Positions 54,844-64,000 of a DNA stretch of 64,000 bases are shown here, piece by piece. Every line of letters begins with the position of its first letter. The stretch's first letter is position 1. This DNA is from Ligula intestinalis (taxonomy: Eukaryota; Platyhelminthes; Cestoda; Diphyllobothriidea; Diphyllobothriidae), in assembly GCA_036362985.1 (NCBI GenBank), contig JAYGXS010000002.1, forward strand, positions 15,533,933 to 15,597,932. The letters run 5' to 3'. Under the pieces are notes generated by a model. That model had not been told where the DNA came from. It ran no database searches and saw only the letters and a list, made by a program, of their open reading frames with translations. Both the position numbers and the translations under genes were made by a program.

Positions 54844-55185
54844 TGGTAGGACGGCCTAACGAACAGCCTTAGCAAGCAGTAGCTTGCAAGCCATAGCAGC
54901 ACTCCAAGCAGGCCATCCATCGACCTGCACGGGTGAACGTACACAAGCCATCAATCAATCGATAATTCAAAATTTATATTGAATGTCAGCCTCTGAGTCT
55001 GAGCCAATCGCACCAGTGACTGATACAGAATTGGAGCTGATTGGTTCGTGCACCTATCTTACACACGTTCGTTCCCCTAAATTTGTTGTACGTCTAACCC
55101 TCAAAGACTTCTGCTGTTGCATACTTCTTGTTGTGTTCTTCCTTTGGGGGCTCACATGAGGTGTCTTTGGGCTTCCGTTACAACA
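54844..55185 (+). mobile_element. Gypsy-type 5' LTR
   Basis: Starts TGGTAGG and ends near CCGTTACAACA, followed by TTCGGCGACGCAGATC (possible primer-binding site). Aligns with 59223-59480: CAATCGATAATTCAAAA, GAGTC..AGCCAATCGC, CCCTAAATTTGTTGTAC, CTCAAAGACTT. The two copies are clearly diverged. Confidence 0.7.
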
Positions 55186-55213
55186 TTCGGCGACGCAGAT
55201 CTCAGAACTCACT

Positions 55214-55840
55214 ATGTCTATTTCATCAGAACAACTGCTTGCTATCCTGCAACAACAGCAAAAACAATTCGAAGCTGCACACATAAAGTTAATGGAGTCT
55301 ATGATGCAAAAATTCAGTTTGCATTTGTCTGACCCACATTCTTTTGCTAAATTGTCCACATCAGCGGACGCCCCTGCGGCTTCTATCACTAAGTTCATTT
55401 ATGACCCCAACTCCGGCGTTACCTTTGACGCTTGGTTCAAACGTTGGGAAGACATATTCCGCATGGAATTTGCCAATGCCGATGATGCATGGAAGATAAG
55501 CCTGCTTTTACGCAAACTGGGCACCAAAGAACGCGAGCTGTACGCGGATATCATTCTGCCAATACACCCTCGTGGCTTCACTTTCGATGAAACCATTCAG
55601 CGCTAGTCAGAGACTTTCGGAGAAAAGTCTTCTTTGTTCAATATTCGATACCAGTGTCTCAAGCTGGTGAAAAACGAGGCAAATGATTTTCTAACGCTTG
55701 CCAGTACTGTCAATCGCGAGTGTGAACGGTTCAAGCTCCGGGGGTTGACCGATGACCAATTCAAGTGCCTCACCTTTGTGAGCGCTTTGCAGTCCCTTCG
55801 TGATGCTGAAATCCAGACACGTCTGCTCTCAACAATTTAA
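55214..55840 (+). pseudogene. Ty3/Gypsy gag (capsid part)
   Basis: The frame from ATG 55214 begins MSISSEQLLAILQQQQKQFE (coiled-coil-like), then FDAWFKRWEDIFRMEF and KISLLLRKLGTKERELYADI, the retrotransposon gag capsid pattern. After a TAG at 55604-55606 the same frame continues with SLFNIRYQCLKL, FLTLASTVNRECERFKLRGL and QFKCLTFVSAL up to a TAA at 55838. Gag forms the particle that packages element RNA. Two stops and a downstream frameshift show it is inactive. It sits 29 bp after the LTR end. Confidence 0.8.
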
Positions 55841-55859
55841 CAGGACCCGCAGTCAACTC

Positions 55860-56394
55860 TGCAGGTATTGACGGCCAAGTGGAGCATCCCAGTTCCTCGT
55901 CTGCCCCCACTACTGTTCATGCTGTCACTCGGACTAAGTCGACCTTGCCACAGAAGTCCAATGATCCCACACCCAGAAAACCATCACCAGCGTGCTGGCA
56001 GTGTGGTGATTGGCATTTTGTCCGCTTCTGTCCATTTAAGAAGCATGTTTGTCATAAATGCCACAAACGAGGACATAATGAAGAGATTTGTCCAGCAGGC
56101 GAACCCCTCAACTCAAGGGCTAGTGACAGGAAGGCAAGAAGTTCCAAACGCCCTTCATTTTACTCCGGCCCAAATTCCAACTCAATATTAACCACATTCC
56201 AGACTGAATTTAAGATAGGGAGGAAAAACCTTACGGTTACCATCAATGGCAAAACTGTGCGCCTCCAGCTGGACACGGCATCAGACATCAGCCTCATCTC
56301 CAAACACACGAGGCATTATTGGGTGGTGATGTCTCGGCCTGGGCTTCCGTTACAACACTTCGTAATTACTTTCCGGGTCTCGTGTTTTCTCTAA
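55860..56394 (+). pseudogene. Gypsy zinc knuckles and protease start, truncated
   Basis: In a different frame from gag, it reads CWQCGDWHFVRFCPF and CHKCHKRGHNEEICPA, two CCHC-type zinc knuckles that bind RNA. After a linker, FKIGRKNLTVTINGKTVRLQ leads to LDTASDISLI, the aspartic-protease active site (D-T-A in place of D-T/S-G). The frame then stops at 56392-56394, just after a repeat of the LTR-end sequence. Reverse transcriptase, RNase H and integrase are missing. Confidence 0.8.
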
Positions 56395-58270
56395 ACATTT
56401 CGTTAAAAAAAACCTCACAACCAGTGCCCGTGTTCGCCGTCAATTTGACCGAGTAGGCCAGTCGCTTGGACTGCCCTATTGTGAATTGCCCAAAGTTTTC
56501 TAGCGTTATTTAAAGGTCTTTCGCAAACATGAAGAACATAGAGGGGAAGATGAAGGTACTGACCTTTACAAATATTCCTTTTGGACACTCCATAACCCCT
56601 TGGTTCCTGCTCCACCACTGTCACTGCCTCCCCTCCTCGCCTACCTCATTCACCTCCACTCTTCCTCAACAGCCATCCTTTCTCGCCCACACGGCAAGGC
56701 ATCGAGAGCATGCACATGCCACCGATCACGTGGTTGCTCGTCTTGTATGCGCCGGACTGTACAGTGAAGTCATCGTTGTAAGGCCGCGCAGGCCTTTCCG
56801 TCTTGTGCGTGCGCCAACAGGTGCGCCCTCGCATTCCCCCCCCTTCCCTGTCCGATGGCGGTCAGCGTCGGTTAATTTGCGTGACCCTACGGCCCTTCCC
56901 TTCTCTACATCGACGGGTGGACCTGCCTTGCCTCCTGACTGCTTCTTTTCACAATCTGCCTGTGTGCATACATCAAATTGAATTTCCATCTTCGCACTCC
57001 TTTACGATTAGAAACCGCGAGGAGTAAAAGACTACCGCGAGAATGATCTGCACCAAGTGAATCGGTGCCACAACCTGTTCTTTAATGTGATCTAACAGTA
57101 CAATATATAATACATACTAGGTGAGTTCTTTCCTTACGAACAAAATGACCCCACTATGGATATCGTTCAGAAAGGATTGGGACGGAAAATTGGCGAATAT
57201 TTGCCGGTGTATGGGACTGTGTATACACGGGAAGGATATTCACCTTCTGACCTTGAATAACGACTAATAGCGCAGTTTTGGATTCAAACCTACTGAATAT
57301 TTATTTTTGGCGTAAAGCGTTTATCAAGTCTAAAATATCCATTTCCGAGGCCGCATTTCAGCTGCGGCTATAAAAAAATAAGGTCCGGAGGTCTTGGCAG
57401 CATAGTATAGAACATTTTGCTCCATGTTATTATTAAAAAAACGAACAAACCGGTACCCACAGACTGCTCTACCATTTTAACTTCGCTGAATTATTAGAAA
57501 AAATTCCACAACTGTTATGAAACGTTTGTCAGCAAAATGAATATGGGTTATGCTGTTTTGCACTGCAAAATAGCTTAAAAACACCGAATTTGGATTTGCA
57601 GTAATGCAGAGTTACTATATGGGAAGGGGGTAGTGCAACATCCTATGTGCCTTGGGCGTCAAATGAGTGTGGGGTGATATCACGCAAAGGCAAGCAAAGC
57701 CTGGACGGGTAAAGACTCACGCTGGGATGGTATGTTGTGCTTCAACCACCTACCTTATCTCGCCATAAATGCGAACTGTTCACCCATCTTACTGAGGGAA
57801 GTACTCCTTCTATTCACCACATCGAGAGCCTTTTTTGCTCACCTTGTTCTACTGCGACCCCCGACTTCGGAACGCACAGCCACCACTCGCAAGAATGAGT
57901 TGAAAACGAACACGCTTGCAAAGTCCAATAAAGACGCTCCGACCAATTGCGCCTGGTTTTAAACTACGAACACCAGCAAGATCTGAAGAGCAAGCATTCT
58001 GTAATTTCTGCTTGCACCGCAACTCCTAAGAGGGCGTAACAGTTGACGCTAAAGAAATTAAAGGAACAGAGAGCTAGGTATGGAATCAGCAGAATACGAA
58101 TCAGAGTGAACATGAAGGTGGTGGCTGACCAGACAGTTTACCCTGACCTATACGTGCCATTACAAGTACTGACTGTTCTGCATAGTTCCCGTGATCGCCT
58201 TACCTCCTCCATTATGTCCGGGAACGCGCATTGTCGCTGCAACCAGCAATTTATGTGCATATCATTGAAC
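56395..58270. other. former Gypsy interior or foreign fill, unrecognised
   Basis: No pol domain was found. C-rich and AT-rich patches, no repeat partner recognised except the direct similarity of 58180-58270 to 58600-58690. Confidence 0.35.
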
Positions 58271-58279
58271 CCAGCTTGG

Positions 58280-58660
58280 CGAAAGTAATTCGAACCCGGA
58301 AACCTGAAGTTTCGGAATCAAACAAACTTTCATCGTCGAAGGTGGTATACGCACTGAGGTTCACAGTATTTATAGGTTCTGGCAGTTAGGACTGGCGTGA
58401 TCTCAAGGTCACTTGTCCATTCTGTGCCGCGTATTCGGAGATTGTTGTTTTGAAGGCAGATGCTCTTCTTCCCTCAGGGGGTGGCGGCATTATTAGCCGC
58501 ATTCACATTGTCCATTTTTATGCTTTCTTCCTGCGTACTGTGAATTTCGGTGCATATACCACACCCAACGATGGAAGCTAGTTTGATTCCGAAATGTCAG
58601 GACAATACATGTCTTGTTCCGGTGATCGCATTACCTTCTCCTTTATGTCCGAGAACGTGC
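58280..58660. mobile_element. foldback element P, copy 5, eroded
   Basis: The left part has GAAGTTTCGGAATCAAAC; the right part has TTTGATTCCGAAATGTCAGG, then CTTGTTCCGGTGATCGCATT. The arms are inverted relative to each other. Confidence 0.45.
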
Positions 58661-59222
58661 ATTTTAGCTTAAATCAGCAATATATGTATACCATTAACCA
58701 CCTGCTCGCAAAAAAAGTTTTGAAAAAAACAGATTGTGGTGGCAGTGCATGTTGCTAACAGGATCCTAGTGATTGTTATACAGAATCGTTATAAAAACAG
58801 CCTTCATCCATCAGCACAGTATTCCGAATTAAAAATATATACATGGCAGAAACTTCTGCACCGCAAGCTGCACTTTGGTGCTGAGAGGCTGAAATTGTGT
58901 GTGTTGCGCGGTGCTCGTGCAGGAGCAAGCGCACAACAGCAAACAGCCGGTTACAGCAGCTCAAATTTCATCTCAACCGTGCCAGCCCAGTCCTCTGTGC
59001 ATTTGGAAAGCCCACGATCAGGCGAATCAAACGATCGCAGGCAGCTACTCGGACGAGCAGCGCATGTGTGACAACACTGCTGGTTTCATGAAAATGTGCA
59101 AGTTGAACTCTGTTTGACTATGAGCTAGCATTTTGCGCGCACATTGCTGTACACATGGCAAAAAGATTGAGATGCAAGCAGCACACGGTTTGCTGTAAAA
59201 GCGCCCATTCCCACGATTACTC

Positions 59223-59480
59223 TGTTAGGAGACGCCTAACAAATAGATAGCCTGCGCAAGCAGCCGCGCTCACGGCAGGCTATCGATTGACCTACAGGCA
59301 GCGGACACAGCTCGCAGTCACATCAATCGATAATTCAAAACTGAAGCCGAATATCAGCTGCCGAGTCCCAGCCAATCGCGCCGGTAGGCGAAAGCTGATT
59401 GACTCGATTGACCTTACTTTAACCGTTCGTTGCCCTAAATTTGTTGTACATTTTAGGCTCAAAGACTTGCACTGACTTTC
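59223..59480 (+). mobile_element. Gypsy-type 3' LTR, or second LTR copy
   Basis: Starts TGTTAGG and aligns along its length with 54844-55135. The end is not defined: after CTCAAAGACTTGCACTGAC it stops matching. With the 5' copy it brackets about 4.0 kb. Confidence 0.6.
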
Positions 59481-59930
59481 TGTAACGTGCTGGTCTGAGT
59501 AAACGCACCCCCCCCCCATTTGGCCGACTAGTCCCCCCCCCCTGTCTCTCTTACGGGCTCTTTGGTTCGGCGTTCGTGTTAAGTATAAATACTAGGAGCG
59601 GGTTGTAACACCTTTCAACCACATTGACTGGGCAGGCTGTACATCGTGTCGTATTAGCTTTTGACGGAGCATTTCCCCCGCGACGGTTGCCAGCTATCTA
59701 GAATAGTAACGACCCATTACGACACTTGCGGTGGTCCCCTCGTCCACAGTCATAGAGCCAAAAAACAACAGAAGCCTTACTTAAAGCAGGGAAGTCGGAA
59801 GAAGTCTTAATATCCTAACGTAATCTAACGTTCAGACACTCTAAATATGCAGCTGGAGCACTTGTTGCGTTTAAGCAGTGGTTTTACGTACGGCACAATG
59901 GTCATCAGGTGGAATTTCAGGTTGTACGTA
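59481..59930. other. unrecognised, with C-runs
   Basis: C homopolymer runs at 59508-59517 and 59534-59542; a TATAAATA at 59584. Nothing else recognised. Confidence 0.35.
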
Positions 59931-59934
59931 AAAG

Positions 59935-60410
59935 ACTGAAGGCGCCAGGATGAGGGATTTCCGATAGGAGCGAATATGCGAGTTCCAGAAAGCAGTTCAG
60001 AAGAAGAAGAAGACGAAGAAGAAGAAGAAGAAGAAGATGCAATCACTAGAGAGGGGGGCAAGAATTTTATTTTCCTGACGTTTCGGATTAAGGATTCTCG
60101 ACAGAATCCAAAGCGTCAGGAAAAAGAAATTTCTTGCCCCTCAGTGATCGCATCTTCTTCTTCTTCTTCTTCTTCTTCTTCTTCTTCTGAATGACGTTTT
60201 GATTGTGCACAGAACCCTGCATCCTTGTCTCAGGTGGCAGTGACCGCTGGCAAACCCGGGGCTGATTTTTAATTCGTCTAGTCGTGCTCGAGAGTGTTTC
60301 TGTGTGTGAGTGAGAGAGAGAGAGAGAGAGGGAGAGATGATGGCAGCTGCTTTTACGTGATTGTGGAGTTCAAGTGGTGTGCGATTGGCATGTTGTATTG
60401 CCCGACCCAC
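59935..60410 (+). repeat. interspersed repeat R-E, copy 2, split by a palindrome
   Basis: 59935-59965 and 60196-60410 match 61105-61330 and 2575-2745. A GA run lies at 60308-60330. Confidence 0.6.
59996..60191. mobile_element. foldback element P, near-palindromic copy with GAA/TTC arms
   Basis: The left arm starts TTCAGAAGAAGAAG and runs through GATGCAATCACTAG, GGGGCAAGAATTTTATTTTC, CTGACGTTTCGGATT. The right arm is its inverse, ending in about 12 TTC triplets and CTGAA. The centre GGATTCT-CGAC-AGAATCC (60091-60108) is a perfect 7-bp hairpin. Short open frames here (poly-Glu, poly-Ser) are low-complexity by-products. Confidence 0.8.
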
Positions 60411-61110
60411 TCATCGCCTCGCCATCTCCAAGATAAGTATATGCCTTTCAGCACGCCGGAGCACTCGAGCTTAGTGCCCCCAGCTACGTTGGATACTGGT
60501 TTGCTGAACTTGCTTACTAAACAACTACATTACTGTACCTTATCATTGTCTTATGTACTGACACTACTACATATGATTGCTAGTATTAGCATCAGTACTA
60601 GCGAAGTACTATTTCTGTTAGCAATAACTTAGTCCTAGCTCTTCAATTTGCCAACGCAGCAAAGTTGCAATCTGGCGGCGAGAATGAGAGCATAATCTTG
60701 AGTTTACCCTAGGAAATAATTACCAGATTCCGGGTTGTAGATGTCCTTCATTAGTCTTTGTTTGCCTATCTTTAAAATATCTTTTTTAACGATGTTTAAA
60801 TGATTGGTTGCTGAAAATGATGGGCTAGTTTAAACGAGTAAACAGTCTTAACTGCCTTTTGTTGCATACCCAGAAAATTAGGAATGAAGCAAATGCCAAA
60901 TAAGTCCTTTTTTATCTTTCCCTGTCAACGCAAAAGTGTTTGCTAGCCTGGTAGACCTCACTGCTCAACAGAGAGGGATGAAATTCGTACTGGCGACATA
61001 TTCGTAAAAAGCACCTCTGTATTCTACGCCACCAAACTTTCATCTATCTGCCTCTCTTTAGGGCATATATGTAGGGGTCTGTGAAATGGTTGTACTCAGA
61101 TCAATAAGAA
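60411..61110. other. unrecognised stretch
   Basis: No feature recognised. Confidence 0.35.
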
Positions 61111-61400
61111 AAAGGCTGAAGACACCAGAGTGAGGGCTAAATTGTGCACAGAAACCTGAGTTATGCCGTAATGACCAGTGGCGAAACCAGAGCTAGTGTT
61201 GACTGCGTCTAGCCCAGCCTGCGAATGTGTCTGTGAGAGATGATGGCAGCTGCTTTTGCGTGTAATTGTAGAGCGCGTTCAAGTAGCGTGCGATTGTTGT
61301 GCGATTGGTGTGTTGCATTGCCCGAGGGGGGTGTCGCGCACAGAGGCCCGTGCTGCATTGGCCAAGTGGTGGCATCTTCAAGTGGCTTTTAGGCAGTCGT
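61110..61400 (+). repeat. interspersed repeat R-E, copy 3
   Basis: GAGAGATGATGGCAGCTGCTTTT, GTGCGATTGGTGTGTTGCATTG and CCCGAGGGGGGTGTCGCG align with the other copies. Confidence 0.65.
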
Positions 61401-62480
61401 GACTGTGAATAAGCCTTCAATTCATTTTAGAAGTCACCAATCTCAGCGACGGTCAAAGAGCACAGACTTTTCTTATGAAGATGACAGTAGTAAATACATG
61501 TGACGCTAAGCTCAGGCGTTGAAAACGCCGATTTTTTGCTAAAGTCGGTAGCCCATGCTTATGAGTACGCCCACAGTATTATGAGCTGTCCTGCGTTCAA
61601 TTCCTGAGATGATTAGAGTTAGGGCCATGTATAGTGATGGGGTACTTGTACTCATGTAGTACTCTGAGCACACTCATGACAGTAAAATCCTTCCTATCAA
61701 ATCTGTCTCACCCGACTCTGGACTTGGGGAACCTTCTGTTTTGGAAACAACCTACCTTCGACACCCTCGCACAACCCCAAGGTCATGCCCTTCCTCTCCC
61801 AAGTGGTAAGCCGTCAGATATCATTGAATGTTTCTTTTTACAAAAGAAGTGGTTAGATCTAAATGTACCAGGGAGTGCTCTCTAAAACTTAACGGAGGAG
61901 AGAGGGAGGGAGAACGAGAAAGGTTAGGCCTCTTTTCAAAACAGCTATGTGACAATTCTTATTAAAAACCTTATCACACCAGCTCTCACAGTCGTTCAGT
62001 AGATCACCCTAGAGCTTTTGAAAATGTTAAAAAAATGTACGCTTTTTTCTGTCAAGCGAATAAAAAAGGGGTGGGCGAGAATGGATGGGGAGTGTATTGT
62101 TACGGATAGGGCTAGGTGCACACCGTCTCACGACTTGCATGCTTGGCCGGAAACTGTGCCGCGCCTCTTGGCCACATGAACGTACTGTGTGTGTGTCCCC
62201 CTCAGGAGGANNNNNNNNNNCTTCAAAAGACGGTCGAGCCAAGAACCTTGCTCGCATTTTCTTTTCGAACCTTCATTAGAGACTTACTTCAAAAATTATT
62301 CTTAATCGTATTCAGTTGTCGTTATTTCTTCGGTGAGGATTCCTTATAACCATCACCACGGTTTACTATGCACAAATCGACTTTTTCGTTGTAGTTTCTT
62401 ATTTGATTTAGTTTACTTATTAGTTGTTTTTTTTATTTTCTGCAAATATTCCCATTCTTAAGTTGAGAAGTCAAGTTGGC
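61401..62480. other. unrecognised stretch
   Basis: Nothing recognised except the assembly gap. Confidence 0.35.
62211..62220. other. assembly gap (10 N)
   Basis: Ten unspecified bases; open frames crossing it are not meaningful. Confidence 1.
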
Positions 62481-62520
62481 AAACATATGTTTTCAGCAAA
62501 TCATCATCAGGCCAGAACAT
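62470..62520 (-). ncRNA. hammerhead-like motif downstream of a Penelope tail
   Basis: Minus strand GGCCTGATGATGATTTGCTGAA then AAC: CTGATGA and GAAA in order, with a 9-base spacer that pairs poorly. Same relative position as the motif at 63641-63670. Confidence 0.3.
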
Positions 62521-62580
62521 TTGCAGGGTAATTAAAACTATACAGATGGACAGGGTTAAATAGTGCAGTCTAATTACAAC

Positions 62581-63003
62581 TCATCGTTTAACCGTAACCC
62601 GCATGGCGGGGTCGGCGTGTAGAGGTTCGTGCGTCAGGGGAGGGGGGGAGGGGTAGGGGGTAATTGGGTTGGGTTGTGGGGGTTGATCAGAAGGCAGATA
62701 CATGGGGGGATAATTGCTGTTATTTGCGCGCAGCGAACGACTGTCACTGGGACGTGGGGGCAAAATGCAATCGCCACCTGGCGTCGGGGTCGGCCACGGA
62801 AGTGCAAGGGCTTCTGTCAGCTTCTTCTGACAACACAGCACCGGATTCTCTAGCCGTATAGCCACTGCTTCAGCTGTTGCAAGCACCCGTTGGCGTAGGC
62901 CCTTGGAAAAGTTGGCTGGCGTCCGGTAGACAACCTGAAAGGCTTTGTTAGTATCGACTCGATGATTCGTATCGACAAGATGTGCGAGAATAGAACACAT
63001 CTT
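62581..63003 (-). pseudogene. Penelope-like GIY-YIG C-terminal half
   Basis: Minus frame from 63000 reads SILAHLVDTNHRVDTNKAFQ, VVYRTPANF, VLATAEAVAIRLENPVLC, CQKKLTEALALPWP and then a Pro-rich tail to 62581. The H-L-V-D-T-x-H step, the Glu in AEAVAI and the LALPWP end match the 3452-3784 domain. The Y-I-G half is cut off at about 63003. Frame intact over 139 codons but without any RT. An inactive fragment. Confidence 0.75.
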
Positions 63004-63640
63004 GTCGACATCTCGTTTGTTTTTGTTTGTTGCTTTGTGTTTATTTTATGCTTGCATTTTGGTTTGTTTGTTTTGTCTGAATTTTGTTTAATTTTTGTCG
63101 CTGGGGTGATGTTTATAAGGAGCCCTTACCATTTCTTCCCCTCTGAAGGGAACACCCTGCATGAGTAACACCCAGTTTATTATCAGAGGCCTGGGCGGGT
63201 CGGTGGGATATGCAGCGCGTTACTCAGCTCTTAACTGGTTTTCTAGGTTTATGATGAAATCGCGCGACAACGGCGGCAATTAAAACTTATTGGATGGCTG
63301 ATCGTACTCCCCACTTCAGAGTGTAGTCAAATTCGTAGAAACTGGTGCTGTAACCGGCTAACCAGAGCTCGACCCCCCTCAACATTCTGTTAGCATTGTC
63401 GCCGCTGGTAAGCATGCTGGCCTTCGTCGAAACTATTCATAAAAGCATATGCCAAGAAAGCTTGCAGGTGAATAAGAGGAAAACAAGCCCCCAGCAATCG
63501 CAGTCTTACAAACTGTTATGCACAAATGTGAACTTGGAAGGCTAGAATTTTAAATGTCCGGTCGATGGCAAACTCCTTTTTTGGTTTGAATTTGCGAAAA
63601 TTCCCATCGTAAATAACAAAAGATTAATTGGCGAGCGTAC
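63004..63640. other. unrecognised, T/TG-rich
   Basis: 63010-63105 is rich in TTTGTTTG. 63470-63510 weakly resembles a foldback P arm (GTGAATAAG, CCCAGCAATCGCAG). Confidence 0.35.
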
Positions 63641-63675
63641 CTTTGCTTTCGATAAATTCGCTTCAGGCCTGTACA
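63635..63675 (-). ncRNA. hammerhead-like motif downstream of a second Penelope tail
   Basis: Minus strand GGCCTGAAGCGAATTTATCG then AAAGC: CTGAAGC and GAAA flank a 2-bp GA/UC stem. One core base (A9) is changed to C. Confidence 0.3.
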
Positions 63676-63899
63676 TTTGTGTGGTAATTAAATAAATGAA
63701 CTATGCTGGTTGGTGGACAGATACAGTGTTGTTGTCGTCAGGGTCGATGGGGAGTTTGGGAATTGAGATCAAAATGTCAGTGTCTAGATGGAACAGACAA
63801 GTGACAAGGTGCACGCGGTTGAATTGGGAACTTGTCCGTGTCTGAGGCGACCCGTTTCCGAAGCCAGTGATAAGCCGTGTGCGGTCTTGTTAGTGACTT

Positions 63900-64000
63900 T
63901 CGCTCATGGTAACTGTGGTGCCGTTAGAAAGTTCTTTTGAGCGCACAGTCCCGTTCTGTGTAGCTTGATGGCAACTGCTTCTGATGTAGCCAAGAGACAC
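63900..64000 (-). pseudogene. Penelope-like GIY-YIG C-terminal fragment, cut by window end
   Basis: Minus frame reads LATSEAVAIKLHRTGLCAQK, NFLTAPQLP then stop, homologous to LATAEAVAIRLENPVLCCQK at 62790-62880. The element continues beyond the window. Confidence 0.65.

Noticed and set aside
56529..56981. 150-codon frame inside the Gypsy interval
   Set aside because: Composition is skewed by C-rich DNA and no pol motif is present.
59976..60194. Open frame with poly-Glu and poly-Ser ends
   Set aside because: Entirely produced by the GAA/TTC palindrome; no conserved protein sequence.
62027..62349. Open frames crossing 62211-62220
   Set aside because: They run through the assembly gap and have no recognisable domain.

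Overview
The window looks like a gene-poor, repeat-choked piece of an animal nuclear genome, most likely a flatworm and probably a tapeworm. It carries mosaics of decayed non-LTR retrotransposons, Penelope-like elements with GIY-YIG nuclease tails, Ty3/Gypsy pieces, hAT and other inverted-repeat elements, a Helitron remnant and tRNA-derived SINEs. Introns are kilobases long, with GT/AG borders. I see no bacterial operon structure, rRNA or CRISPR array. The taxon is inferred from the style of the retroelement proteins, not proven.

One spliced host gene is well supported. Four exons on the + strand (8754-9009, 12390-12457, 14687-14715, 16654-16758) join in a single open frame from an ATG at 8816 to a TAA at 16758. 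They encode a 131-residue, probably helical/coiled-coil protein that I do not recognise. Its introns are packed with transposons. A possible isolated exon of another gene lies at 41756-41831.

Layout. 1-8.7 kb: zinc-finger LINE 5' pieces, a LINE reverse-transcriptase tail split by a Penelope-like insertion, a 5'-truncated RNase H LINE with a CAA tail and target-site duplication, and a tRNA-derived SINE carrying a hammerhead-like motif. 8.7-16.8 kb: the host gene, whose introns hold a Helitron helicase remnant, LINE ends, a MITE and a second Penelope-like inverted pair. 17-23.5 kb: a large foldback element and three hAT ends. 23.6-33.5 kb: three head-to-tail diverged copies of a composite repeat unit containing reverse-transcriptase remnants. 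33.5-38.5 kb: an inverted pair of tRNA-like sequences, a second copy of the foldback element in opposite orientation, Gypsy RNase H and pol-tail remnants, and a LINE 3' end. 38.5-54 kb: mostly unrecognised sequence with a Penelope RT remnant, solo-LTR-like repeats and a second SINE. 54.3-59.5 kb: a foldback element next to a pol-less Gypsy element (LTR, gag, zinc knuckles and protease, LTR). 59.9-64 kb: a GAA/TTC palindrome and two Penelope GIY-YIG tails.

The most interesting theme is hammerhead-ribozyme-like cores that recur in four unrelated-looking settings: the SINE, the inverted terminal repeats of Penelope-like elements, the downstream flank of GIY-YIG tails, and a family of TTC-ended foldback elements. 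All ribozyme calls are read by eye and need covariance-model searches and cleavage assays.
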